Positions 14,839 through 23,665 of a stretch of 64,000 nucleotides of DNA are shown here, piece after piece (positions within the stretch are counted from its first letter, which is position 1; each line of letters opens with the position of its first letter). The position numbers and the translations under genes were made by a program. The notes beneath the pieces were generated by a model, which searched no databases, was not told the origin of the DNA, and saw only the letters and a list, made by a program, of their open reading frames with translations. Origin of the DNA: Nemorincola caseinilytica (GTDB lineage Bacteria; Bacteroidota; Bacteroidia; Chitinophagales; Chitinophagaceae); NCBI RefSeq assembly GCF_039540515.1, contig NZ_BAABFA010000008.1:62001-126000 (forward strand), read 5' to 3'.

Positions 14839-16617
14839 ATGATACAACGCCTCTTCGATATAGTACAGCAACGTGCGCAGCAGACCCCCGATGCCACCAT
14901 GCTGGCCGCCAAAGAGAACGGCCAGTGGCGTACCTACCCCTGCAAAGAGGTATGGGAGACCGCACAAAGAATGGCCGGTGGCCTGCTGAGCAAGGGTATA
15001 GCGAACAGTGTGCTGGAACCCGATGCGCAGGAAAAGATTGCCATCATATCGCCCAACAGGCCGGAGTGGATGATAACGGACGTAGCAGTGCAGCTGACAG
15101 GTGCAGTGCTCACACCGGTATATCCCACCATCAGCCCTACCGACCTAGTGTATGTGCTCACCGAGGCCGAAGTAAGAATAGTCTTTGTGGCCAATGCCGA
15201 TATATATGCCCACTTCAAAGAGGCCCTGTCGCAGGTACCATCACTGCAGAAGGTGTACTCCTTCGATGTGCTGGACGGTGTGACCCACTGGACCGAACTG
15301 CTGAAAAGCGATACCCGCCCCGACGAGGCTCTGCTGGCGCGCATAAAGCCAGAGACACTGGCCACCATCATATACACATCGGGCACTACGGGCAACCCCA
15401 AGGGTGTGATGCTGACCCACAACAATATAGCCAGTAATGTACGCGATTCTATACCGGCATTCACCTTTGCGCATGCCAATGCAAAGGCCCTGAGCTTTCT
15501 GCCGCTGAACCATATATTCGAGCGGATGGTGACGTATGTGTACATACATTCCGGCGTATCTATCTACTATGCCGAAAGTATGGATACCATAGGGCTGAAC
15601 CTGAAAGAGGTAAAGCCACTGGTGTTCACCACCGTGCCACGCCTGCTGGAGAAGGTGTATGAGCGCATCATGAACACGGCCATGGAGCTGAAAGGCATAA
15701 AACGCGCCCTGTTCTTCTGGGCGCTGGGGCTAGGCAAGCAGTACGATAATGCCAGGCCCGGCAGCCCATGGTACCGCCTGCAGCTATGGCTGGCCAACAA
15801 GATCATCTTCAGCAAATGGCGCGAGGCGCTGGGAGGAAATGTGAAGGCCATAGTAACAGGCTCTGCGGCCTGCCAGGAAAGGCTGGCGCGCATATTCACA
15901 TCGGCCAACATAATAATAATGGAGGGCTATGGCCTTACCGAAACATCGCCGGTGATATCGGTGAACCGCTTCGAGAGCGAGAACAGGCGCATAGGCAGCA
16001 TAGGCACTCTTATAGATAATGTAGAAGTAAAAATAGCCGAGGATGGTGAGATAATGGTAAAAGGCCCGAACGTGACCATAGGCTATTATAAACACCCCGA
16101 GCTGACAGCGGCCGCCATGAAAGATGGCTGGTTCCTGACGGGCGACATAGGCCAGTGGATAGAAGGCCGTTTCCTGAAGATAACCGATCGCAAGAAGGAG
16201 ATCTTCAAAACATCGGGCGGGAAGTATGTGGCGCCGCAGGCCATAGAGAACCGCATGAAGGAGAGCATATACATAGAACAGATGATGGTGACGGGAGCTA
16301 ATATGAAATTCGTAGCAGCGCTGATAGTACCATCGTATATGCAGGTGCGCAAATACCTGCGCGACCATCACCCATCGCTGGCCATACCCGAGAACAATAA
16401 GGAGCTGATAAAACTGCCCGAGGTAATGGCCATCATACAGAAGCAGGTAGATAAGTACAACGAATTTTTCAGTCACCCCGAACAGGTGAAGAAATTTGCG
16501 CTGCTGGCCGATGAGTGGACCATAGACAGCGGCGAGCTAACGCCATCGCTGAAGGTGAAGCGCAAAGCTATAGAGCAACGCTATGCACGGCAGATAGAGG
16601 AACTGTATACGGGGTAA
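14839..16617 (+). CDS. Long-chain acyl-CoA synthetase (AMP-forming)
   Basis: A 592-residue adenylate-forming enzyme. The P-loop-like motif IIYTSGTTGNPKGVMLTH (about 178-195), the GYGLTETSPV motif (about 360) and the WFLTGDIG segment (about 432) with DRKKEIFKTSGGKYV are all present. It activates fatty acids with ATP and CoA for beta-oxidation or lipid synthesis, and belongs to the FAA1/FadD15-like branch with the long form. Start ATG follows TAAATTTA by 4 bases, close to the leaderless pattern seen elsewhere. The strong terminator at 16639 follows. Confidence 0.93.
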   Translation: MIQRLFDIVQQRAQQTPDATMLAAKENGQWRTYPCKEVWETAQRMAGGLLSKGIANSVLEPDAQEKIAIISPNRPEWMITDVAVQLTGAVLTPVYPTISPTDLVYVLTEAEVRIVFVANADIYAHFKEALSQVPSLQKVYSFDVLDGVTHWTELLKSDTRPDEALLARIKPETLATIIYTSGTTGNPKGVMLTHNNIASNVRDSIPAFTFAHANAKALSFLPLNHIFERMVTYVYIHSGVSIYYAESMDTIGLNLKEVKPLVFTTVPRLLEKVYERIMNTAMELKGIKRALFFWALGLGKQYDNARPGSPWYRLQLWLANKIIFSKWREALGGNVKAIVTGSAACQERLARIFTSANIIIMEGYGLTETSPVISVNRFESENRRIGSIGTLIDNVEVKIAEDGEIMVKGPNVTIGYYKHPELTAAAMKDGWFLTGDIGQWIEGRFLKITDRKKEIFKTSGGKYVAPQAIENRMKESIYIEQMMVTGANMKFVAALIVPSYMQVRKYLRDHHPSLAIPENNKELIKLPEVMAIIQKQVDKYNEFFSHPEQVKKFALLADEWTIDSGELTPSLKVKRKAIEQRYARQIEELYTG

Positions 16618-16638
16618 TGGCCTGTGTATATATACATT

Positions 16639-16679
16639 GCAAAGGGTCGCCCGGGTAAGAGGCGACCCTTTGCTTTTTT
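16639..16679 (+). terminator. Intrinsic terminator after the acyl-CoA synthetase
   Basis: GCAAAGGGTCGCC (16639-16651) pairs perfectly with 16661-16673, followed by T6. Confidence 0.9.
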
Positions 16680-16690
16680 ACTGGTAACAG

Positions 16691-16722
16691 AAATAGGCCG
16701 CCTGTATACAGGCAGCCTATTT
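16691..16722. terminator. Second hairpin between convergent genes
   Basis: AAATAGGC (16691-16698) pairs with GCCTATTT (16715-16722) around a self-complementary GCCTGTATACAGGC core. It probably ends rpsU from the right. Confidence 0.65.
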
Positions 16723-16804
16723 ACATATATGGCATATGCCTCATGGGCATACGACCAATGAATACTATATCAAAACAAAGACGGGAGAACGCCTGCCCTG
16801 TGGC

Positions 16805-17002
16805 TTATGCCTCAGAAGCACCCATTTCCATCTGCCTGCGGTATATCGCTTTCAGTATCTGTGTGCGACGTACTATGGAAGGCTTTGTGAATGACTGACG
16901 TTCGCGAAGCTGGTTGAGCGTACGAGATTTCTCGTATTTCTTTTTGTACTTCTTAAGCGCTTTGTCTATGTTCTCGCAATCTTTTGAATCTATTATAAGC
17001 AT
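16805..17002 (-). CDS. rpsU: Small ribosomal subunit protein bS21
   Basis: A 65-residue basic protein (MLIIDSKDCENIDKALKKYKKKYEKSRT...) with the bS21 pattern, including the LRERQSFTKPS and RRTQILKAIYRRQ helices. In Bacteroidota ribosomes bS21, with bS6 and bS18, covers the 3' end of 16S rRNA so that the anti-Shine-Dalgarno is unavailable. Fitting that model, this is the one gene here with a strong purine Shine-Dalgarno-like tract before its start, so autogenous translational control is likely. It has the best promoter in the window. Confidence 0.95.
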   Translation of the reverse strand: MLIIDSKDCENIDKALKKYKKKYEKSRTLNQLRERQSFTKPSIVRRTQILKAIYRRQMEMGASEA

Positions 17003-17010
17003 AACTAATA

Positions 17011-17018
17011 CCCCCTTT
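17011..17018 (-). promoter_or_regulatory. Shine-Dalgarno-like tract of rpsU
   Basis: Minus-strand AAAGGGGG, 8 bases before the ATG. It can pair with CCUCCUUU using one G-U pair. Other genes in the window have no such tract. Confidence 0.65.
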
Positions 17019-17032
17019 TAGCTTTGGGAGCG

Positions 17033-17064
17033 CAAATATAGCCGATCATTCTCACATCAGCAAA
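17033..17064 (-). promoter_or_regulatory. Full Bacteroidota promoter of rpsU
   Basis: Minus-strand TTTG (17064-17061), a 20-base gap, then TATATTTG (17040-17033). Both boxes and spacing match the phylum consensus. The leader would be about 25 bases. The rest of 17065-17315 holds no gene that I can see. Confidence 0.75.
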
Positions 17065-17197
17065 TCTTTTATCACTGCTTTTTTCTGCCGGGTATAGGTT
17101 ACCGCTCCATTATCAATTCCCTCTGCCCGTCCGGCCTGTATATGCTTAATTGGATATTAGAAAGGATCATAGTAATTTAGCACAGGATATCCATGCC

Positions 17198-17217
17198 CCC
17201 GGCCCACCAAGGCCGGG
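17198..17217. repeat. GC-rich hairpin in the intergenic region
   Basis: CCCGGCC (17198-17204) pairs with GGCCGGG (17211-17217) over a 6-base loop. There is no T-run on either side. It lies about 100 bases before the NHL-repeat gene; role unknown. Confidence 0.4.
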
Positions 17218-17315
17218 CGAAGGGTCTATTTAGCATTACTGTATATAAAATGTGGTCTTGTATATACTTTGGCCTTGTATCGAAGTAATTATCAAGATGT
17301 ATAAATACTATTATT

Positions 17316-18662
17316 ATGAGTTCTATTTTTTCGCGCTTCCAGGTAATGTTCGCTCTTGTACTGTGCTGCGGCCTGCCAATGCTGGCCACAGGGCAGACCA
17401 TGTCTACCTTTGCAGGTACAGGCAAGGGCACCGATTATGGCGATGGCGGCTATGCCCTTTATGCAAAATTCGATGATATAGTATATATGCTGGCCGATGC
17501 CAATAGCAACGTATATGTGTCCAGCGGCCATAAAGTACGCAAGATAGATGCTTCGGGTATCGTGAACACCATAGCAGGCTTTGGCGTATCGGGCGGAAAG
17601 TCGGGCGATGGCGGTCCTGCCACTGCGGCCAAGCTGAACGCTCCCGGCGGTCTGGCACTGGATAAGGATGGCAACCTGTACATATCCGACTCCCGCAACA
17701 ACTGCGTGCGCAAGGTAGACCGCGAGGGCATCATCACTACTGTGGCCGGCAATGGCATTGCCGGTTTTACAGACGATACACTGGCCATACATGCGAAAAT
17801 GACCACCCCCACTGCGCTGGCATTAGACTCTGTAGGCAACCTGTATATAGCAGAATCGGGCGATGGTAATATAAGGATACGCAAGGTAGACCAGGCCACA
17901 GGCCGCATCAGCACCTATGCCGGTACCAAGTCTACAAAATATCCGCAGGTGAATATGGCCGATGGCCTGCCCGCCATCGAAACGCGTATCATGTCGGTAG
18001 CGTCTATGCTGTTCATGCCCAATGGCGACCTGCTGTATATAGATGCCATATTCGGCGTGCTGCGCAAAATAACACCCGATGGTAAGGCATACACCGTATG
18101 CGGTACCTGGAAGTCTACCACGGTAGGAGATGGCGGCCCGGCAGCAGTAGCATCGCTCAACAACCCTGTGGGCCTTTGCAAGAACGCGAAGAACGACCTT
18201 TTCATAGCCGAGGGTGGCGGACGCCGTGTGCGCAAGATAAATGCCGATGATGGTGTCATCAACACTGTTGCCGGCGGCGGCACACAGGCCTCGGGCGATG
18301 CGCTGGATGTAGCGCTGTACCCGCTTACGGCCCTGGCCATAGACCCATATGGCAACATGTTCCTGGCACAGAGCACAAAGACCATACTGTACTATTCTGC
18401 CAATACACCTAAAGATGATGAGGCGATGATAATATACCCCAACCCATGTGTTGCGACAGCATATGCCACATTACCATCGGGTGTACAGGAAATAGCCAAG
18501 GTATATGTACTGGATGCCAGCGGCCGCGTGGTGAGCATGTCTGAAGGGCCTACGAACATGGCCATAGGCATACACTTCGAAAAGGCGGGCACATATGTGC
18601 TGCAGGGGATTTCCAAGAATGGCAAATGGTCGGGCAAGGTATCGGTGGTAAAACCACAATAG
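17316..18662 (+). CDS. Secreted NHL-repeat protein with T9SS sorting domain
   Basis: A 448-residue exported protein. After a signal peptide (about 1-26) come at least five NHL-type blades, each with a GDGGPATAAKLNAPGGLALD-like linker and a LYISDSRNNCVRKVD-like strand, together a beta-propeller. The last ~80 residues (MIIYPNPCVATAYATL to the end) form a type A T9SS C-terminal domain, beginning with the YPNP motif. It is therefore sent to the cell surface through the type IX system. Binding target unknown. Confidence 0.85.
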   Translation: MSSIFSRFQVMFALVLCCGLPMLATGQTMSTFAGTGKGTDYGDGGYALYAKFDDIVYMLADANSNVYVSSGHKVRKIDASGIVNTIAGFGVSGGKSGDGGPATAAKLNAPGGLALDKDGNLYISDSRNNCVRKVDREGIITTVAGNGIAGFTDDTLAIHAKMTTPTALALDSVGNLYIAESGDGNIRIRKVDQATGRISTYAGTKSTKYPQVNMADGLPAIETRIMSVASMLFMPNGDLLYIDAIFGVLRKITPDGKAYTVCGTWKSTTVGDGGPAAVASLNNPVGLCKNAKNDLFIAEGGGRRVRKINADDGVINTVAGGGTQASGDALDVALYPLTALAIDPYGNMFLAQSTKTILYYSANTPKDDEAMIIYPNPCVATAYATLPSGVQEIAKVYVLDASGRVVSMSEGPTNMAIGIHFEKAGTYVLQGISKNGKWSGKVSVVKPQ

Positions 18663-18705
18663 TTCCGCACCTCTATAAAGTGGAGATACCGTGTTCGGTA
18701 TAATT

Positions 18706-18751
18706 AGATAATGTGCTGAAAAGGTCACCGGCCATTTTCAGCACATTATCT
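18706..18751. terminator. Bidirectional terminator, 17-bp stem
   Basis: AGATAATGTGCTGAAAA (18706-18722) pairs perfectly with 18735-18751. It separates the convergent NHL-repeat and M3 peptidase genes. Confidence 0.85.
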
Positions 18752-18764
18752 GATGTTGTAAATG

Positions 18765-20495
18765 TTATTTCACTCCCATTTCCCTGAGTGCAGGGGCCAC
18801 AAAGTCTGCTATCTCTTTTATATATGCCGGCGAAAGGTCGAAACGGATACCCGCTGTGGCATATAGTTCTTTCAGGGTCTTGGTATAGCCCAGGCTTAGG
18901 GCATTCATATAGTTCTCCAGCGCCTGCTCCTTGTTCTGGCGGTACTGGCGCCACATGGCCAGTGCGCCCAGTTGTGCTATACCATATTCTATATAGTAGA
19001 ACGGTACCTCGAACAGGTGCAATTGTTTCTGCCAGAAGCTCTTGCGGTATTCTTCATAGCCGCTCCAGTCAGTTATACCGGTAGAGAACTCGCTGAGTAT
19101 GCTTATCCATGCGGCCTCACGCTCCTGTACCGTATGGCCGGGATGTGTGTACAGCCAGTGCTGGTATTTATCTATAGTAGCTATCCAGGGCAGTACGGTT
19201 ATGATGCGCTCCAGCTCTTCCAGTTGCGCACGGTGCAGTTCCTGTTCGTCTTTGAAGAACACATCCCAGTGCTCCATCGTAAAGAGTTCCATGCTCATGC
19301 TGGCCAGCTCGGCTATTTCCATAGGGTACTCTTTGAAGGCCGATAGCTGCAGCGGGTGCGACAGGAATGAGTGTACCGCATGACCACCCTCGTGCATCAT
19401 GGTTATCACATCGCCCATGGTGCCTGCCGCATTCATGAATATGAAGGGTACACCTGTCTCTGCCAGAGGGCAGTTGTAGCCGCCGGGCGCCTTGCCTTTG
19501 CGGCTCTCCAGGTCCAGGCGGTTCATCTGCTGCATGGTGGTAAGGCAGCCGCTGAAGTAGGGCGACAGTTTGCTGAACACTTCTATGGCCTTCTCTGCCA
19601 GCTCGCTGCCGTTGGCAAATGGGCGCAGTGGCTCGGTGCCTGCGGGTTCGGCATCACCATCCCATGGGCGCATCACATCTACGCCCAGGCGCTGCTGCCT
19701 GTGCTTTATGAGCATGGCCTGCAGGGGTACTATATGTTCGCGCACGGCATCGTGAAAGGCGAAGCAGTCCTCTACCGTATAGTCGAAACGGCCCAGCTCG
19801 CGGAACTTGTGGTCCCTATAGTTCGCAAAACCCGCATTCACGGCTACCTGCTGGCGCAGTGCCAGCAGCTTGTCAAAGAGGTCGTTCAGCTTGTCCTTAT
19901 CGGCCAGGCGGCGTTTCGCTATCTTGCCAAAGACCTGCTCGCGCAGTCTGCGGTCGGGGTTCTGCAGAAACCTTGCCGCCTGCTGCAGCGTATATTCCTT
20001 ACCATCCACGTCCACGCTCATTGCGCCCGATATCATGCCGTATTGCTGTGCCAGCAGGTTCAGGTCGGTCTGCAGGGGCACGTTCTCTTCGCGGTACAGT
20101 TTTATGGCATTGTCCACACCACGCAGGTAGGGGAAGTACTGGCTCTTGTCCAATCCCTCTGTGTATGGGCATGCCATCAGTTTCTTATTCAGTTCGAAGG
20201 AGAAGGGTTTGATCTTCGGCTCTATCTCCATGCAGAAGTAGGTGAACGCCTCTTCGTATTCTTTATTGGTGGTATCGCATGTCATGCGTATCTGCCGCCA
20301 GCAGGCATCCTCGTTCACTACGGCTTCCAGTTCGCTCACATCGTGCAGCCATTTGTTCAGCGCCATGGGGCTGTCTATATCGCGCGATACCAGCTCTTCA
20401 TAATATGGTCGCAGCGAATCCCAATCAGTGATATTGTGGTCGGCAGGAAGAAATGTTCTTTCTTTTACATGCAATGGAGCGAAGGCGCGGTTCAT
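18765..20495 (-). CDS. M3-family oligoendopeptidase
   Basis: A 576-residue zinc metallopeptidase of the M3 (oligoendopeptidase F-like) group. The zinc motif is His368-Glu-Gly-Gly-His372 (MMHEGGHAVHSF), with a downstream Glu in EIAELASMSME. No signal peptide, so it acts in the cytoplasm on short peptides. Length and motif order fit the family. A TACCTTGC close to the -7 consensus lies about 25 bases before the start. Confidence 0.92.
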   Translation of the reverse strand: MNRAFAPLHVKERTFLPADHNITDWDSLRPYYEELVSRDIDSPMALNKWLHDVSELEAVVNEDACWRQIRMTCDTTNKEYEEAFTYFCMEIEPKIKPFSFELNKKLMACPYTEGLDKSQYFPYLRGVDNAIKLYREENVPLQTDLNLLAQQYGMISGAMSVDVDGKEYTLQQAARFLQNPDRRLREQVFGKIAKRRLADKDKLNDLFDKLLALRQQVAVNAGFANYRDHKFRELGRFDYTVEDCFAFHDAVREHIVPLQAMLIKHRQQRLGVDVMRPWDGDAEPAGTEPLRPFANGSELAEKAIEVFSKLSPYFSGCLTTMQQMNRLDLESRKGKAPGGYNCPLAETGVPFIFMNAAGTMGDVITMMHEGGHAVHSFLSHPLQLSAFKEYPMEIAELASMSMELFTMEHWDVFFKDEQELHRAQLEELERIITVLPWIATIDKYQHWLYTHPGHTVQEREAAWISILSEFSTGITDWSGYEEYRKSFWQKQLHLFEVPFYYIEYGIAQLGALAMWRQYRQNKEQALENYMNALSLGYTKTLKELYATAGIRFDLSPAYIKEIADFVAPALREMGVK

Positions 20496-20772
20496 GGAAG
20501 GTTCTTTATTTAGGAATGCAAGGTACGCGCAACACCCTAAAAGTTGTTATAAATATAGTAGCAGGATGATAGTTGAATATTGTTTTATCATTAAGTGTTT
20601 TGTCGATACTTTATATTGAGAAAATATAAAATATTCATTCTTCGGGCGGTTTTAACCCAAAAAATGCTCAGGAACACTCAAAAGATCGCAAGATCCTTGT
20701 AAACAGGCCCGATCAGATACATATTAATGTTATATCTATAAAACTGATCAGTGGCTAGGGCAATTCCATTTT

Positions 20773-20800
20773 TTTGCTACCCCCGTCCATAGTATATTTG
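20773..20800 (+). promoter_or_regulatory. Orphan promoter
   Basis: TTTG at 20773-20776 and TATATTTG at 20793-20800, 16 bases apart. No open frame follows; a terminator lies about 35 bases downstream. Confidence 0.5.
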
Positions 20801-20805
20801 CATCA

Positions 20806-20869
20806 AGTTGTGAATTTAATGGGTTAGTAAGTAAGAGCTGCTGGATTCCTCCGGCGGCTCTGTTTTTTT
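20806..20869 (+). ncRNA. Candidate small RNA of about 64 bases
   Basis: The stretch between the promoter at 20773-20800 and an intrinsic terminator would give a very short transcript. The terminator stem is AGAGCTGC (20834-20841) with GCGGCTCT (20854-20861), one G-U pair, then T7 at 20863-20869. The 12-base loop contains CCTCC. The rest of the 437-base gap 20496-20932 holds only short hairpins such as GATC-GCAA-GATC near 20688 and no gene. Both flanking genes are on the other strand, so it is not their leader. Confidence 0.45.
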
Positions 20870-20932
20870 AGAATATCCCATTACGAACGATAAGGTACAC
20901 GATCATTTACCTTTCCCTTTTCCCTCACCCTT

Positions 20933-22612
20933 TCACCCCAGGTACTTACCCACTATAGGCATACGCCTGCCCATACCGAATGCCTTTGGCGATACGCGTA
21001 TGATGGGGCAGAACTGGTTGCGCTTGTATTCGTTATTGTTCACCAGCCGCAATATGCGCGATACCAGTGCCGCATCATATCCCATCAGTATTATCTCGCG
21101 CGGGCCCATGCGGCGTTCTATGTATTGATATAGCACAGGGTCCAGCAGGTCGTACTCGGGTAGGCTGTCGCTGTCCTTCTGGCCAGGACGCAGCTCTGCG
21201 CTCGGCGGTTTGGTTATTATGTTCTCAGGTATCACCTCACCATTCCTGTTGATGTAGCGCGCCAGTGCATATACCTGCAGCTTGTACAGGTCGCCCAGTA
21301 CGCCCAGGCCGCCGGCCATATCGCCATATAGTGTGCCATAGCCTGTGGCCAGCTCGCTCTTGTTCGATGTGTTCAGCAGTATGTAGCCGAATTTGTTGGC
21401 CAGCGCCATTACCATACCACCGCGTATGCGCGACTGCAGGTTCTCCTCGGCCAGCCCAAAGGGCAGGTCTTTGAACACAGGCCGCAATGCGCTGCCATAC
21501 GCATCGAACACATCCCTGATGGCTATGGTATCGTAGGGATTGCCCAGGTTCTCAGATAGCGCCACTGCATCATCTACCGAGTGAGAGGTAGAGAATTGCG
21601 AAGGCAGCAGCAGTGCATGTACATTTTGCGGGCCGAGCGCCTCGCAGGCCAGCGCCAGTGTCACCGCGCTGTCTATACCGCCCGATGAGGCCACTATGGC
21701 CTTGCCAAAGCCCATCTTCCCGAAGTAATCTTTTATGCCCAGCAGCAGTGCCTGGTGTACCTGCGCTATGTTCATCTCCGGCTGCAGCTCGGCCATATCG
21801 GGCAGCGCCCCTGCCAGTTTGGTAGTAGCAGCGGCCGCGGCATTCAGCCTGCCGTCGGGTAGCCATTCTACCATGGTCAGGCTTTCTTCAAAATAGGGCA
21901 GCTCTGTGGCCACACTACCGTCCCTGTTCACTGCCACCGATCCGCCATCGAACACTATCTCCGTCTGCGAGCCTATGGCATTGCAGTATATCATGGGCAG
22001 GCCATATTTTTCCACATTGCGGCGTACTATGTCCTTGCGCCCTGCAGCATGCAGGTAGTCGAAGGGCGATGCGCTCAGGTTCATCATTATATCGGGCTGC
22101 TGTGCCATCAGCTCGTCCATGGGGCATATGCGGTACAGCGGGTCGTTGCCCAGGTTCCATATGTCTTCGCATATGGTCACGGCCAGTTTCCTGCCTTTGA
22201 ATTCCAGCACCTGCCACTGGAAGGCAGGTTCAAAGTAGCGGTACTCGTCAAAAATATCGTAGGTAGGCAGCAGGGTCTTGTTCACCACACCCTTTATCTG
22301 CTGCTCGTACAGCAGGCATGCACTGTTGAAGAGGTTCTTGCCCTTGGGGTCGGCATTGCGGGTGGGGCATCCTACCAGCACGCCTATGGTATCGGCGGCC
22401 AGGCGTATCCTGTCCAGCGCGGCCAGAGCCTGGTTCACAAAGTCGTCGAACTCCAGGAAGTCGCGCGGCGGATACCCCGTTATGGCCAGCTCTGAGAAGA
22501 GCACCAGGTCTGCTTCCTGCTGCTTTGCGGTAGCTATCGCCGCCAGTATCTTTTCTGTATTGGCATCGAAGTTGCCTATGTGGTAGTTCTGCTGCGCTAA
22601 GAGTATCTTCAT
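20933..22612 (-). CDS. nadE: Glutamine-dependent NAD+ synthetase
   Basis: A 559-residue two-domain enzyme that amidates nicotinate adenine dinucleotide to NAD+. The N-terminal nitrilase-like glutaminase has Glu41 (FSELAITGYPPRD), Lys112 (NKTLLPTYD) and Cys148 (ICEDIWN). The C-terminal synthetase has the ATP-pyrophosphatase loop SSGGIDS (309-315). All catalytic residues are present. The start has a -7 box TAATTTTG 23 bases upstream (22642 to 22635). Confidence 0.95.
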   Translation of the reverse strand: MKILLAQQNYHIGNFDANTEKILAAIATAKQQEADLVLFSELAITGYPPRDFLEFDDFVNQALAALDRIRLAADTIGVLVGCPTRNADPKGKNLFNSACLLYEQQIKGVVNKTLLPTYDIFDEYRYFEPAFQWQVLEFKGRKLAVTICEDIWNLGNDPLYRICPMDELMAQQPDIMMNLSASPFDYLHAAGRKDIVRRNVEKYGLPMIYCNAIGSQTEIVFDGGSVAVNRDGSVATELPYFEESLTMVEWLPDGRLNAAAAATTKLAGALPDMAELQPEMNIAQVHQALLLGIKDYFGKMGFGKAIVASSGGIDSAVTLALACEALGPQNVHALLLPSQFSTSHSVDDAVALSENLGNPYDTIAIRDVFDAYGSALRPVFKDLPFGLAEENLQSRIRGGMVMALANKFGYILLNTSNKSELATGYGTLYGDMAGGLGVLGDLYKLQVYALARYINRNGEVIPENIITKPPSAELRPGQKDSDSLPEYDLLDPVLYQYIERRMGPREIILMGYDAALVSRILRLVNNNEYKRNQFCPIIRVSPKAFGMGRRMPIVGKYLG

Positions 22613-22634
22613 ATGCCCTGCTTGTGATGCCCTG

Positions 22635-22642
22635 CAAAATTA
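22635..22642 (-). promoter_or_regulatory. -7 box of nadE
   Basis: Minus-strand TAATTTTG, leaving a leader of roughly 17 to 22 bases to the ATG at 22612. Confidence 0.5.
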
Positions 22643-22752
22643 AACAGTTCGGCCCCAATAGTCGTTACAGAATGATCAATATTAATTGTGGCGGCACAGC
22701 TATACTTCTTTCGGCAAACCCAGTAACTTCGTTATACATCAAACACAGAGCT

Positions 22753-23574
22753 ATGACATTCGCAGGAAGGACCGCATTCATCACAGGTGCCAGCCGTGGT
22801 ATAGGAGAGGCCATAGCGCTGAAGCTGGCATCGGCCGGGGCCAATGTAGTGGTAGTAGGCAAAAGCATACAGGAAGACCCGCGGCTGGGCGGTACCATAC
22901 ACAGTGTGGCGCAAAAGGTGAACGAGGCCGGCGGCAAAGGCCTTGCCGTGCAGTGCGACATACGCGATGAAGAGCAGGTACTACAGGCGGTGCAGCAGGC
23001 CGTGGCCATATTCGGCGGTATAGATATACTGGTGAACAATGCATCGGCCATATCGCTCACAGGCACCGAGCAGACCGAGACCAAACGCTTCGACCTCATT
23101 CACGACATCAATGTGCGGGGTACTTTTATAGTTACCCGGCATTGTATACCTTTCCTGCGCAAGGGTACCGACCCGCACATACTCACCCTTTCGCCACCCA
23201 TAGACCTGTCCCCCAAGTGGATGGGCCCCTGCATAGGGTATACCATGAGCAAATACAGCATGAGCATGATGACCCTGGGCTGGGCCGAGGAGTTCCGCAG
23301 CGCGGGCATAGCTGCCAATTCGCTCTGGCCGGTGACCACCATAGCTACGGCCGCCGTGCGCAATATACTGGGTGGCGATATGCTGGTGCAGCGCAGCCGC
23401 AAACCTTCCATACTGGCCGATAGCGCCTATTATATACTATCGCAACCCTCGCGCGAGTGTACCGGCAACCACTTCACCGATGAGCAGGTAATGGCCCTGC
23501 AGGGCATTACCGACCTGGACAGCTATGCTGTGACACCGGGAGGACCACTGCAAAAAGACCTGTATGTTAACTGA
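22753..23574 (+). CDS. Short-chain dehydrogenase/reductase
   Basis: A 273-residue SDR. The cofactor loop is TGASRGIGEAIALKL (about 11-25), NNAS marks strand 4, and the catalytic pair is in GYTMSKY (Tyr, Lys four residues on). The sequence resembles the HSDL2-like branch, which has the long insertion before the first crossover (SIQEDPRLGGTIHSVA) and a SPPIDLSPKW segment in place of the usual Ser motif. Substrate unknown. An earlier in-frame ATG at 22624 exists, but homology begins at MTFAGRTAFITG. Confidence 0.87.
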   Translation: MTFAGRTAFITGASRGIGEAIALKLASAGANVVVVGKSIQEDPRLGGTIHSVAQKVNEAGGKGLAVQCDIRDEEQVLQAVQQAVAIFGGIDILVNNASAISLTGTEQTETKRFDLIHDINVRGTFIVTRHCIPFLRKGTDPHILTLSPPIDLSPKWMGPCIGYTMSKYSMSMMTLGWAEEFRSAGIAANSLWPVTTIATAAVRNILGGDMLVQRSRKPSILADSAYYILSQPSRECTGNHFTDEQVMALQGITDLDSYAVTPGGPLQKDLYVN

Positions 23575-23648
23575 TCGGGAAAAATGTTTTAACTAACTAA
23601 TAAAATGTTATTGATCAGTTATATTCAGCATACGTTTTCGGTTTGTAC

Positions 23649-23656
23649 TATTTTTG
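23649..23656 (+). promoter_or_regulatory. -7 box before the MBOAT gene
   Basis: TATTTTTG ends 9 bases before the ATG at 23666, giving a leader of only a few bases. Confidence 0.5.
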
Positions 23657-23665
23657 CGCCCCAGT

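Noticed and set aside
19371..20513. Open frame of 380 codons antisense to the M3 peptidase gene
   Set aside because: Shadow frame; the minus strand has the HEGGH motif and full-length family match.
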